64,000 nucleotides of DNA from Sphingomonas pituitosa NBRC 102491 (GTDB taxonomy: Bacteria; Pseudomonadota; Alphaproteobacteria; Sphingomonadales; Sphingomonadaceae), in the NCBI RefSeq assembly GCF_001598435.1, contig NZ_BCYY01000021.1, forward strand, positions 30,982 through 94,981, read 5' to 3'. Position 1 is the first letter of the stretch; each line of letters begins with the position of its first letter. Below are positions 34,395 to 41,975 of the stretch, in pieces. The notes beneath the pieces were generated by a model, which saw only the letters and a program-made list of their open reading frames with translations, was not told where the DNA came from and did no database searches. The translations under genes were made by a program, and so were the position numbers.

Positions 34395-35333
34395 TCAATG
34401 CCCCTTGCGCGGGATCAGGTGGAGCAACCCGGCGATCACGCCGCCCACCACCAGCCCGGCGACCGCCGAGCCCAGCGCATACACCGCCCAAGCGACCACG
34501 CCGCCGATCGGCCCCGTCGCGGCACCCGCGACTTCGGACCAATGATGCAGCGCATGCGGCACCGCGCCGAACCCGAATTCCTCCAGCCCGTGCAGCAGGA
34601 TGCCGCCGCCGACCCAGGCCATCGCGCCCACGCCGATATGCGACAGCGCGGTGAGCAGCACCGGCATCGCCGTGACCAGCCCGCGCCCGAACACCGCGAC
34701 GCCGCCCGACCCGCCGTTTCGGCTGAGGTGAAGGCCTATATCGTCCATCTTCACAAGCAGCGCGACGACGCCATAGACGCCGATGGTAATCGCGAACGCC
34801 ACCAGCACCAGCGCGCCGGCGCGTGTCACGAACGCCATGTCCGCCGGCAGCTGCGCCAGCGCGATCACCATGATCTCGGCCGACAGGATCAGATCGGTAC
34901 GGATCGCGCCGAGCACCTGGCGCTTTTCCAGCGCCTTGGCGTCGGTGATCGCCGCGACCTCGTCGGCATGATGTTCGCCGAGGAGCGCCTCGAGGATCTT
35001 CTCCGCCGCCTCGAAGCAGAGATAGGTGCCGCCCAGCATCAGGATCGGCGTCAGCGCCCAGGGCGCGAAGGCGCTGAGCAGCAGCGCCAGCGGCAGGATC
35101 ACGACCAGCTTGTTGGCGATCGAACCGAGCGCGATCTTGCCGATGATCGGCAGCTCGCGATCGGGTGTGAGGCCGACGACGTAGCGCGGCGTAACCGCGG
35201 TATCGTCGATCACCACCCCCGCCGCCTTCACGCCGGCCCGGCCCGCCGCCGCGCCGACATCGTCCAGCGACGCTGCCGCCAGTTTCGCCAGCGCCGCGAT
35301 ATCGTCCAGCAATGCGACCAGGCCACCCGCCAT
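34395..35333 (-). CDS. DUF808 (YedI-like) inner membrane protein
   Basis: 312-residue polytopic protein. The N-terminus MAGGLVALLDDIAALAKLAAAS, then GRAGVKAAGVVIDDTAVTPRYV and MLGGTYLCFEAAEKILEALLG, are the hallmarks of the DUF808/YedI family. About six hydrophobic segments follow from residue 78. The function is unknown. The ATG at 35333 is the conserved family start. It may share a transcript with paoABC downstream, but a hairpin separates them. Confidence 0.92.
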   Translation of the reverse strand: MAGGLVALLDDIAALAKLAAASLDDVGAAAGRAGVKAAGVVIDDTAVTPRYVVGLTPDRELPIIGKIALGSIANKLVVILPLALLLSAFAPWALTPILMLGGTYLCFEAAEKILEALLGEHHADEVAAITDAKALEKRQVLGAIRTDLILSAEIMVIALAQLPADMAFVTRAGALVLVAFAITIGVYGVVALLVKMDDIGLHLSRNGGSGGVAVFGRGLVTAMPVLLTALSHIGVGAMAWVGGGILLHGLEEFGFGAVPHALHHWSEVAGAATGPIGGVVAWAVYALGSAVAGLVVGGVIAGLLHLIPRKGH

Positions 35334-35441
35334 CAATTCCCCCTTATGTTGCGTCCGCGCTAGCCGAGATGAAGCGAAAATGCACGCGTAGCGGTTAGGC
35401 TCCGCTCGATCGCCGGGGCACACACAGCGCCGTGCTGCGGT

Positions 35442-36098
35442 TCAGCCATGCTCGGTGCCGAAGGCCCGGTCACCGGCGTCGCCCAGGCCCGGCACGATAT
35501 AGCTGTTCGCGTTCAGGGTTGCGTCCAGCCCCGCAGTCCAGATGGGCACGTCGGGATGGGCTGCACGGACCGCGACCGCACCAGGTCGCGCCGCCAGCAG
35601 ACAGACGAAGCGCAGGTCGCGAGCGCCGGCAGCTTTCAGCCGGTCCAGTGCAGCGATCGCGCTGTTGCCCGTTGCCAGCATCGGATCGACCATCACCACC
35701 GGCCGGCTGGCAATGTCCGCGGGTGCCTTGAAGTAATATTCGATGGCTGCAAGCGTGACCGGGTCCCGGTACAGGCCGAGATGCGCGACCGCAGCTTCCG
35801 GCAGCAGGTCCAGCAGGCCATCGGCCATCGCCAGTCCCGCGCGGAGCACCGGAACGAGCACCGGGGGTGCACCGGCCAGGGCTGGCGCGTCCATCGGTGC
35901 GACGGGCGTGTCGATCGAGATCGGCGCAAGCGGCAGGTCGGCGAGCGCCGCAGCCCCAAGCAGGCTGGCGACGGCGCGCAGCTCGCTGCGGAAATGCGCG
36001 GGGGGCGTGCGGCGATCGCGCAATCGGGTAAGTCGGTGCTGGACCAGCGGGTGGGCGACGATCGTCAGCCCTGCAATCGGGATCTCGGGTTCGGCCAT
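35442..36098 (-). CDS. upp: uracil phosphoribosyltransferase
   Basis: 218-residue salvage enzyme converting uracil and PRPP to UMP. PRPP-loop VVMVDPMLATGNSAIAALDRL, LVPVLRAGLAMADGLLDLLP and the uracil-binding C-terminal YIVPGLGDAGDRAFGTEHG are all present. The start at 36098 (MAEPEIPIAGLTIVAHP) fits the family; twelve further in-frame codons upstream are not conserved. It is monocistronic by spacing. Confidence 0.96.
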   Translation of the reverse strand: MAEPEIPIAGLTIVAHPLVQHRLTRLRDRRTPPAHFRSELRAVASLLGAAALADLPLAPISIDTPVAPMDAPALAGAPPVLVPVLRAGLAMADGLLDLLPEAAVAHLGLYRDPVTLAAIEYYFKAPADIASRPVVMVDPMLATGNSAIAALDRLKAAGARDLRFVCLLAARPGAVAVRAAHPDVPIWTAGLDATLNANSYIVPGLGDAGDRAFGTEHG

Positions 36099-36496
36099 GG
36101 CCGTGTTGGTGGGCGATGCATTGCCCGGATGCAAGACGCGGTCGCGGCTACTATGGTCGAGCCTGCCCTGTAGGCGATGCGTTGCAACGCCCTGCCCTCG
36201 GTTTACGGCAAGCTTATCCGGCGCGTGTCGTATCGGCGCCGACCGAACCGCCGATCCGCTTCAGCAGACGTGTCCCACATAGCAGCCAGCCCGGCCCACG
36301 CGGGGCTGGCAAGGTGAGCCGTGATCGGATCGCATCGCGCGCGGCGTCATGCCACGTCGGTCGAACCGCATCCACGCCATGGCTACGCCATCTGTCGCCT
36401 TGAAGTTGCTCGATCATCATCACCCTTCCCGCCAGCTTACAAAACGCAGCGCCGGGGTGAGGGTTCACAACTTCTTTACCACGATCCGGCAAAAGC
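36099..36496. other. 398-base region between upp and the photolyase-like gene
   Basis: No recognised gene. It must hold the upp promoter on the minus strand, but none was clear. A 99-codon minus-strand frame (listed separately) fills much of it. A GC-rich inverted repeat, CCAGCCCGGCCCACGCGGGGCTGG, lies near 36,287. Confidence 0.4.
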
Positions 36497-36513
36497 TCAG
36501 TCTGTATCTCCAT
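36214..36513 (-). CDS. possible small protein downstream of the photolyase-like gene
   Basis: 99 codons starting with an ATG that overlaps the end of the photolyase-like gene. The segment WHDAARDAIRSRLTLPAPRG and WLLCGTRLLKRIGGSVGAD looks protein-like, but I recognise no family and codon choice at this GC content keeps many spurious frames open. Listed because overlapping starts are the rule in this genome. Confidence 0.25.
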   Translation of the reverse strand: MEIQTELLPDRGKEVVNPHPGAAFCKLAGRVMMIEQLQGDRWRSHGVDAVRPTWHDAARDAIRSRLTLPAPRGPGWLLCGTRLLKRIGGSVGADTTRAG

Positions 36514-37702
36514 TCGTGATGCCGGCGGCTAAGAGCAAATCAGGGATGCATTTGGCGAAAGCGAAATAGCCCTTGCGGCTATGCGGCCATGCGCGCGCGT
36601 CCCAGCCGCGGCAATGCTCTGCGATCCGCATGCTGGTGGATGAACGATGCGCTGCCAGCGCATCGGCAATAGGCCCGACCGGCGCATAGCCCGTCACGAT
36701 CTGCGAGCAGCCTTCGGAAGCAGCAAGCGCCGCAGCAGCCTCCAGATCATCCACCCAGGCTGCGGCAGCCTGCCAATGGCTCGACGCGCGTTGCAGTCCA
36801 TCGGCGACCGCGGCGATGTCCGCCGCACCACTGCAAAGGCGTCGGCACGCGACCACGCGGCGCACATGCAAGGATGCGAGCATAGGCTCCATCTCCAGGG
36901 AAAGGTCCTCTGGGGTCAGCAACAGCAGGGTTGGCGCGTGCAGATCCGGCCTATCGAATGTTCGCAGCGGCACGATGTCGGGAGCGGGCGTTTCACGTGG
37001 AACATCGGCGTGGGTAGCAAGACCCTGCGGATCGAAGCGCCCGCCGGTGTGCAGACGGATGCGCTCCGCGCTGGCGAGATAGACCTTGCCCTGGGTGTGC
37101 AACCCCGCAACCCAGCGCCAAGACAGCGTGTTGGAGGCGGGGTCCGCGTCCACCAAATGGGCGAAGGTGAACGCCGCGCCCAGTTCCCAGGGCAAGCCCA
37201 GCGTGAAGATCCAGATCGAAGCGAACTGCATCCGCGCCCAATTGTGCAGGTACCCCGTCTCGCGCAGTTCCCGAACCCAGGCATCGAAGGCGTCGATGCC
37301 GGTGCGCCCGGTCACGGCCACGTCGTAGCCCGCAGGTAGATCCTTGCTTCGGTGGTCGCAGTCCCGCCGCCATGCGCGCCAGACGGCGGGATGCTGCTCC
37401 ATCCACCCCTTCCAATAGGTCCGCCAAAAAAGCTCCTGGAGGAACTTCGCGGCTGCCTGAGAACCATGGGCCGCCACCACGGCGCGGGCGACCTCCTCCT
37501 CGCTGATCAGCCGTCGACGCAGGGCCGAGGAGAGCCTCGAAACCGCCTGGTGCCTGCCAGGCCCCGCATCCGAGTTGCGCCCCTCCGCGTAGCTTCTTCC
37601 AGCCTTGGGCACGAACGTCGCAAGCCGATCCAGAGCCGCGTTGCGCGACAGCGGGAACTCAAAGGAAAGGGTCGATGACCGATCTTGCGCGGAGAGCAGC
37701 AT
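36497..37702 (-). CDS. photolyase/cryptochrome-like FAD-binding protein with C-terminal alpha/beta part
   Basis: About 401 residues. Near the N-terminus ALDRLATFVPKAGRSYAEGRN leads straight into the FAD-binding helical domain of photolyases: KFLQELFWRTYWKGWMEQHP, ELRETGYLHNWARMQFASIW, HLVDADPASNTLSWRWVAGL. The N-terminal antenna alpha/beta domain of photolyases is missing; instead an alpha/beta-looking region (about 255-400) follows, ending WDARAWPHSRKGYFAFAK. Similar proteins are annotated as FAD-binding domain-containing or cryptochrome-like. DNA repair activity is unproven. The start is ambiguous between 37702 and 37726. A parS-like site lies inside it. Confidence 0.8.
   Translation of the reverse strand: MLLSAQDRSSTLSFEFPLSRNAALDRLATFVPKAGRSYAEGRNSDAGPGRHQAVSRLSSALRRRLISEEEVARAVVAAHGSQAAAKFLQELFWRTYWKGWMEQHPAVWRAWRRDCDHRSKDLPAGYDVAVTGRTGIDAFDAWVRELRETGYLHNWARMQFASIWIFTLGLPWELGAAFTFAHLVDADPASNTLSWRWVAGLHTQGKVYLASAERIRLHTGGRFDPQGLATHADVPRETPAPDIVPLRTFDRPDLHAPTLLLLTPEDLSLEMEPMLASLHVRRVVACRRLCSGAADIAAVADGLQRASSHWQAAAAWVDDLEAAAALAASEGCSQIVTGYAPVGPIADALAAHRSSTSMRIAEHCRGWDARAWPHSRKGYFAFAKCIPDLLLAAGITNGDTD
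36989..37004. promoter_or_regulatory. parS-like site 1 (inside the photolyase-like gene)
   Basis: CGTTTCACGTGGAACA differs from the consensus TGTTYCACGTGRAACA only at the first base. It encodes the VPRET peptide of the photolyase-like protein. Confidence 0.75.
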
Positions 37703-37764
37703 GGCGGAATGCTGCCATGCTGCCACCGAAGGTCAATCCTGCCACAAGGGGCAGCCATATCGGA

Positions 37765-38661
37765 TCAGATGCGTTCGCCGCTCAGCCGCTGACAAACCAT
37801 ATCGAGCTGATCGAGCGTCGAATATTGCACCGTCAGCGTACCGCCCTTCTCCGCCTGCGCAATGCGAACGTTCAGTCCAAGCACGTCGCCCAAGTGCCGC
37901 TCCAACGCCGCAATGTCCGGATCGGGCTCGGCGCGGACCTCGGCAGCCTTGCGCTTTGGGGCGGGCTTGGCAATGCGGGCCAACTTCTCGGTGTCGCGCA
38001 CCGAAAGTCCCTTGGCCACGACTTCGTGCGCCAGCTTCTCGGGATCGGGCGCGCCGATCAGCGCGCGGGCATGACCCATTTCGAGCGAACGGTCGACGAC
38101 CATCTCGCGTACCGGCTCAGGGAGGTCGAGCAGCCGCAACAGATTGGCGATGTGGCTGCGCGATTTGTGAACGATCTTGCCCAGCGCTTCCTGCGTGTGG
38201 CCAAATTCCCGGATCAGCCGGGCATAGCCTTCCGCTTCTTCGATCGCGTTGAGGTCCTGGCGCTGGATATTCTCGATCAGCGCAATTTCGAGCGTCTCCG
38301 CGTCATTGAGCTCGCGGACAATCACCGGCACTTCGTGCAGCCGGGCTCGCTGCGCCGCGCGCCAGCGCCGCTCACCGGCGACGATCTGGAAGCTCTGGCC
38401 GTGGGGCCGTACGAAGATCGGCTGGATCAGCCCGCGCGTCCGGATCGACTCCGCCAGCGTGTCCAACGCCTCCTCGTCGAAGTGGCGGCGCGGCTGGTTC
38501 GGATCGGCAACGAGCGAGCTTATCGGCAGCATCCGGACGCCGGAGCTGCTGGTCGGATTGCCCTTGATCGGCTCCTCGGAAAGGCTGTCCCCCAGCAACG
38601 CGGAAAGCCCGCGGCCGAGACCGGGGCGGGGTTTGCGGGCGGCGGCGGGAGATTCGGTCAT
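37765..38661 (-). CDS. parB: chromosome partitioning protein ParB
   Basis: 298-residue CTP-dependent clamp that loads at parS and spreads. The N-terminal GLGRGLSALLGD motif contacts ParA. The CTPase fold has VRPHGQSFQIVAGERRWRAAQ and the arginine motif ENIQRQDLN. The helix-turn-helix (LGKIVHKSRSHIANLLRLLDLP) reads parS, and a C-terminal dimer domain follows. Its ATG overlaps the parA stop. Four parS-like sites are within 5 kb. Confidence 0.97.
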   Translation of the reverse strand: MTESPAAARKPRPGLGRGLSALLGDSLSEEPIKGNPTSSSGVRMLPISSLVADPNQPRRHFDEEALDTLAESIRTRGLIQPIFVRPHGQSFQIVAGERRWRAAQRARLHEVPVIVRELNDAETLEIALIENIQRQDLNAIEEAEGYARLIREFGHTQEALGKIVHKSRSHIANLLRLLDLPEPVREMVVDRSLEMGHARALIGAPDPEKLAHEVVAKGLSVRDTEKLARIAKPAPKRKAAEVRAEPDPDIAALERHLGDVLGLNVRIAQAEKGGTLTVQYSTLDQLDMVCQRLSGERI

Positions 38662-39440
38662 GCGGCTTTCTGCAACTTGGGGAGTCGATCGATCACTTCG
38701 CGCGCAAGCGCGATATAGGCTTCGGAACCGGCACAGCGATGGTCATAGATCAGCGCCGGCACGCCGTGGCTGGGCGCCTCCGAAAGGCGGACATTGCGTG
38801 GGATGACGGTATCGAACACCACGCGCCCGAGCACTGCCCGCACGTCTTCCGAAACCTGGTCGGTCAGGCGATTCCGCCGGTCGTACATGGTCAGCGCAAC
38901 GCCGAGAATCGACAGGCCGGGATTGAACCGGGTGCGAATTCGCTCGACCGTGTTCAGCAGCTGGCTGAGGCCTTCAAGCGCGAAAAACTCGCACTGGAGC
39001 GGCACCAGCAGCGCGTGGGCTGCCACCATAGCGTTGACCGTCAACAGGCCCAGCGACGGCGGGCAGTCGACCAGGATCACGTCCCAGCGCTCGGCACGAT
39101 GGCGCTTGATCGCCGCATCGAGCCGGTGGGTACGGGCGTCGAACTCGATCAGCTCGATCTCGGCGCCGGACAGGTCCTGCGTCGCCGGCACCACGTCCAG
39201 GCCAGGAACACTGGTCGGCACCGCAACATCCTCAAGATCCGCATCGGTGACCAGCAGGTCATAGCTGGAATGCTCCCGATCCCCGCGGCCGATACCGAGT
39301 CCAGTCGAGGCATTGCCCTGCGGGTCGAAATCGATCAGCAGCACACGCTGTCCAGTGGCGGCAAGCGCCGTACCGACGTTGATGGCGGTCGTGGTCTTGC
39401 CCACACCGCCCTTTTGATTGGCGATCGTGATGGTGATCAT
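38658..39440 (-). CDS. parA: chromosome partitioning ATPase ParA
   Basis: 260-residue Walker-type ATPase. Deviant Walker A KGGVGKTTTAIN near 11-18 directly after MITITIANQ, Walker A' VLLIDFDPQGNAS, Walker B VILVDCPPSLGLLT. It forms the nucleoid gradient that pulls ParB-parS complexes. The ATG at 39440 overlaps the rsmG stop; 27 in-frame codons further upstream are inside rsmG and not part of the family. Confidence 0.97.
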   Translation of the reverse strand: MITITIANQKGGVGKTTTAINVGTALAATGQRVLLIDFDPQGNASTGLGIGRGDREHSSYDLLVTDADLEDVAVPTSVPGLDVVPATQDLSGAEIELIEFDARTHRLDAAIKRHRAERWDVILVDCPPSLGLLTVNAMVAAHALLVPLQCEFFALEGLSQLLNTVERIRTRFNPGLSILGVALTMYDRRNRLTDQVSEDVRAVLGRVVFDTVIPRNVRLSEAPSHGVPALIYDHRCAGSEAYIALAREVIDRLPKLQKAA

Positions 39441-40060
39441 CTGGCGCCTATCTGTGTTGCGACCACGATGCCCGAGTCCGGGTGCGTGATGCTGGGTTCC
39501 ACGTGAAACCGACCTTGCCATTTCGCGCGCGCGGCATCCACCTCCGATTGTGCGCTGCGCCCCTTGGGCAGCAACCAGACTGTGGACGAATCGGTGCAGT
39601 GCACTGTGGATAACATCAAGGTCGACAACTCGGCGACCGCCCGTGCGGAGACGATGGCAACCGCATGTTCCGGTCGGAACGACTCCACCTTGCTGCCGAT
39701 GACGGTGACGCGGTCGGCGATGCCGAGCTGGTCGGCGGCTTCACGCAGGAACAGAACCCGCTTTGCGCGCGGTTCTACCAGCACGACCGGGCGATCGGTG
39801 AGCAATGCGACGACGATGCCGGGCAGTCCTGCGCCGCTCCCTACGTCCAGCCACACACCGTCCTTCGCATTACCTGCAAGGGGAACCAGCTGCGCGGAAT
39901 CGGTCAGGTGGCGCGCCCAGAGGCTGTCGAGGGTCGAGCGGGAAATGAGGTTCTGATTCTCGGCCTCGGCAACGAGGATGTTCCCGAAAGCCTCTACCAT
40001 TGTTTCACGTGAAACACCGAAGCGGTCGCGTACCCAGTTGCGGGCTTCTTCTTCGGTCAT
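39437..40060 (-). CDS. rsmG: 16S rRNA (guanine527-N7)-methyltransferase RsmG
   Basis: 207-residue SAM-dependent methyltransferase modifying G527. NLISRSTLDSLWARHLTDSAQL precedes motif I DVGSGAGLPGIVVAL; SARAVAEL and LLPKG follow. Two parS palindromes lie inside the coding sequence, read as VSRET near the start and FHVEP near the end, peptides constrained by the DNA site. Coupled to mnmG upstream and parA downstream by four-base overlaps. Confidence 0.97.
   Translation of the reverse strand: MTEEEARNWVRDRFGVSRETMVEAFGNILVAEAENQNLISRSTLDSLWARHLTDSAQLVPLAGNAKDGVWLDVGSGAGLPGIVVALLTDRPVVLVEPRAKRVLFLREAADQLGIADRVTVIGSKVESFRPEHAVAIVSARAVAELSTLMLSTVHCTDSSTVWLLPKGRSAQSEVDAARAKWQGRFHVEPSITHPDSGIVVATQIGAR
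39495..39510. promoter_or_regulatory. parS-like site 2 (3' end of rsmG)
   Basis: GGTTCCACGTGAAACC matches the parS core GTTYCACGTGRAAC; both outer bases deviate symmetrically, so the palindrome remains nearly complete. Confidence 0.75.
40001..40016. promoter_or_regulatory. parS site 3 (5' part of rsmG)
   Basis: TGTTTCACGTGAAACA is a perfect 16-base match to the universal bacterial parS consensus and a perfect palindrome. Confidence 0.92.
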
Positions 40061-41892
40061 GCCACCGCCTTTCGCGCGTGCAGTAGGATCGCCGACAAGG
40101 CCGCCGGCGTGATGCCGCGAATACGCGCGGCGCCGCCGAGCGTTTCGGGTGCTGCCGCGCTCAGGCGCTCCACCATTTCGTTCGACAGGCCAGGGATCGC
40201 TGCATAGTCCAGGCCAGGATGCAGCCGAACCGCATCATTGGCGCGGAGCTGCGCCACCTCGGCATCCTGCCGTTCGAGATAGGGGGCGTAGCGCGCGTCC
40301 TCCACATATTCCGCGAGCAGTGCCGGATCGGCTTGGGGTGTGGCATCCAGTACATGCGCGATCTCCACTCCCGGGAAGCGCAGCCATTCCCGCGCAGCCC
40401 GGCGCGCGCCATCCTGCGCGACGGGGGCTCCCCGCAAGTGCAGCTGGTGCGCCGTCCGCTCCACGGCGAACTGCGCGTCGAGAGATGCGCGACCCGCTTC
40501 CCGCAATCCGAGGCGCGCGCGACGCTCCGCGCCCAGGAGGCCGAGCGTATCGGCAATCGGGCCCAGCCGCGTCTCCGCATTGTCCGCGCGAAGCCGAAGC
40601 CGGAACTCCGCGCGCGCGGTCAGCATGCGATAGGGTTCAGTCACGCCCTGCAACACCAGGTCGTCGATCATCACGCCGAGATAGGAGGTGGCACGGTCCA
40701 GCACCAACGGCACCGCGCCCAGCGCAAGCGCGGCGGCATTGGCGCCCGCAGCGAGGCCCTGCCCGCCCGCTTCCTCATAGCCCGTCGTCCCATTGATCTG
40801 GCCTGCGAAGAAGAGGCCCGGGATCAACGGCATCGCAAGCGTGGAATCGAGCGCGCGGGGATCGATATAATCATATTCCACGGCATAGCCGGGAACGGTA
40901 ATCACCGCCGCTTCCAGCCCGGGGATAGAGGCGATCATCGCCGCCTGCACGTCCACAGGCAGCGACGTCGATAGCCCGTTTGGATAGATCCAGTGGTGAT
41001 CGAGCGCCTCGGGCTCAAGGAAAATCTGGTGGCCGTCGCGGTCGCCGAAGCGATGCACCTTGTCCTCGATCGAGGGACAGTAGCGCGGGCCCTGCGCTTC
41101 AATCGCGCCGGTAAACATCGGCGAGCGATCCAGGCCGCTACGGATCGCATCATGCGTCGCCTGCGTCGTGCGGGTAACGGCGCAGTGCAGCTGGGGAAGC
41201 GGCCGCGCTGCGACCATCGGCGACATCGTCCATTGCTCGACGTCGGAGGGCTGCTCCTCGGTTCGCGCCCAGTCGATTGTCCGACCGTCCAGGCGTGGCG
41301 GCGTGCCCGTCTTCAGTCGTCCCATCGGCAGCGCCAGCTCGCGGAGCTGCGCTGCGAGGCGGAGCGCTGAGGCCTCCCCTACCCGTCCTCCTTCAAACCG
41401 CTCCTCGCCCCGGAACAGGCGGCCGCCGAGGAATGTGCCGGTCGCCAGCACGACAGCAGTGGCGCCAAGCAGCGTGCCGTCGCGGAGCTGCACGCCGGCG
41501 ATACGCCCGCCTTCGAGCGTCAGCGCTTCGGCTTCCCCGGCAATGAGGGTCAGCCCCTCTTGCGCGTGCAGCATCGCCTGGATCGCGGCGGCATAGCGGC
41601 CCCGATCGGCCTGTACCCGCGGCCCCTGCACTGCCGTGCCCTTGGACCGATTGAGCATGCGATAATGGATGCCGGCAGCGTCGGCAGCGCGTGCCATCAG
41701 GCCGTCGAGAGCATCGATCTCGCGAACCAGATGGCCTTTGCCAAGCCCGCCGATCGCCGGATTGCACGACATTGCGCCGAGCTTGGTCAGATCGAAGCTG
41801 AGCAGCGCGGTGCGCGCGCCACGACGCGCGGATGCGGCAGCCGCCTCCGTGCCGGCATGGCCGCCGCCGATCACGATCACATCGAATTGCAT
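40057..41892 (-). CDS. mnmG: tRNA uridine-5-carboxymethylaminomethyl modification enzyme MnmG
   Basis: 611-residue FAD protein that with MnmE modifies the wobble uridine of certain tRNAs. The FAD motif IGGGHAGTEAAAASAR opens the protein, followed by the signatures MSCNPAIGGLGKGHLVREIDAL and TGYEEAGGQGLAAGANAA. The ATG at 41892 is the conserved start; the open frame continues upstream across a parS site. The stop overlaps rsmG. Confidence 0.97.
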   Translation of the reverse strand: MQFDVIVIGGGHAGTEAAAASARRGARTALLSFDLTKLGAMSCNPAIGGLGKGHLVREIDALDGLMARAADAAGIHYRMLNRSKGTAVQGPRVQADRGRYAAAIQAMLHAQEGLTLIAGEAEALTLEGGRIAGVQLRDGTLLGATAVVLATGTFLGGRLFRGEERFEGGRVGEASALRLAAQLRELALPMGRLKTGTPPRLDGRTIDWARTEEQPSDVEQWTMSPMVAARPLPQLHCAVTRTTQATHDAIRSGLDRSPMFTGAIEAQGPRYCPSIEDKVHRFGDRDGHQIFLEPEALDHHWIYPNGLSTSLPVDVQAAMIASIPGLEAAVITVPGYAVEYDYIDPRALDSTLAMPLIPGLFFAGQINGTTGYEEAGGQGLAAGANAAALALGAVPLVLDRATSYLGVMIDDLVLQGVTEPYRMLTARAEFRLRLRADNAETRLGPIADTLGLLGAERRARLGLREAGRASLDAQFAVERTAHQLHLRGAPVAQDGARRAAREWLRFPGVEIAHVLDATPQADPALLAEYVEDARYAPYLERQDAEVAQLRANDAVRLHPGLDYAAIPGLSNEMVERLSAAAPETLGGAARIRGITPAALSAILLHARKAVA

Positions 41893-41957
41893 CGTTCCGC
41901 TAAACGCCTTCGCGCAGGACTTGTCCAGAGCGCGTGCGGTGGAACGGTGTCGCAGCA

Positions 41958-41973
41958 TGTTCCACGTGAAACA
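41958..41973. promoter_or_regulatory. parS site 4 (between mnmE and mnmG)
   Basis: TGTTCCACGTGAAACA, full match to TGTTYCACGTGRAACA, in the 83-base gap between mnmE and mnmG. Confidence 0.9.
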
Positions 41974-41975
41974 CG

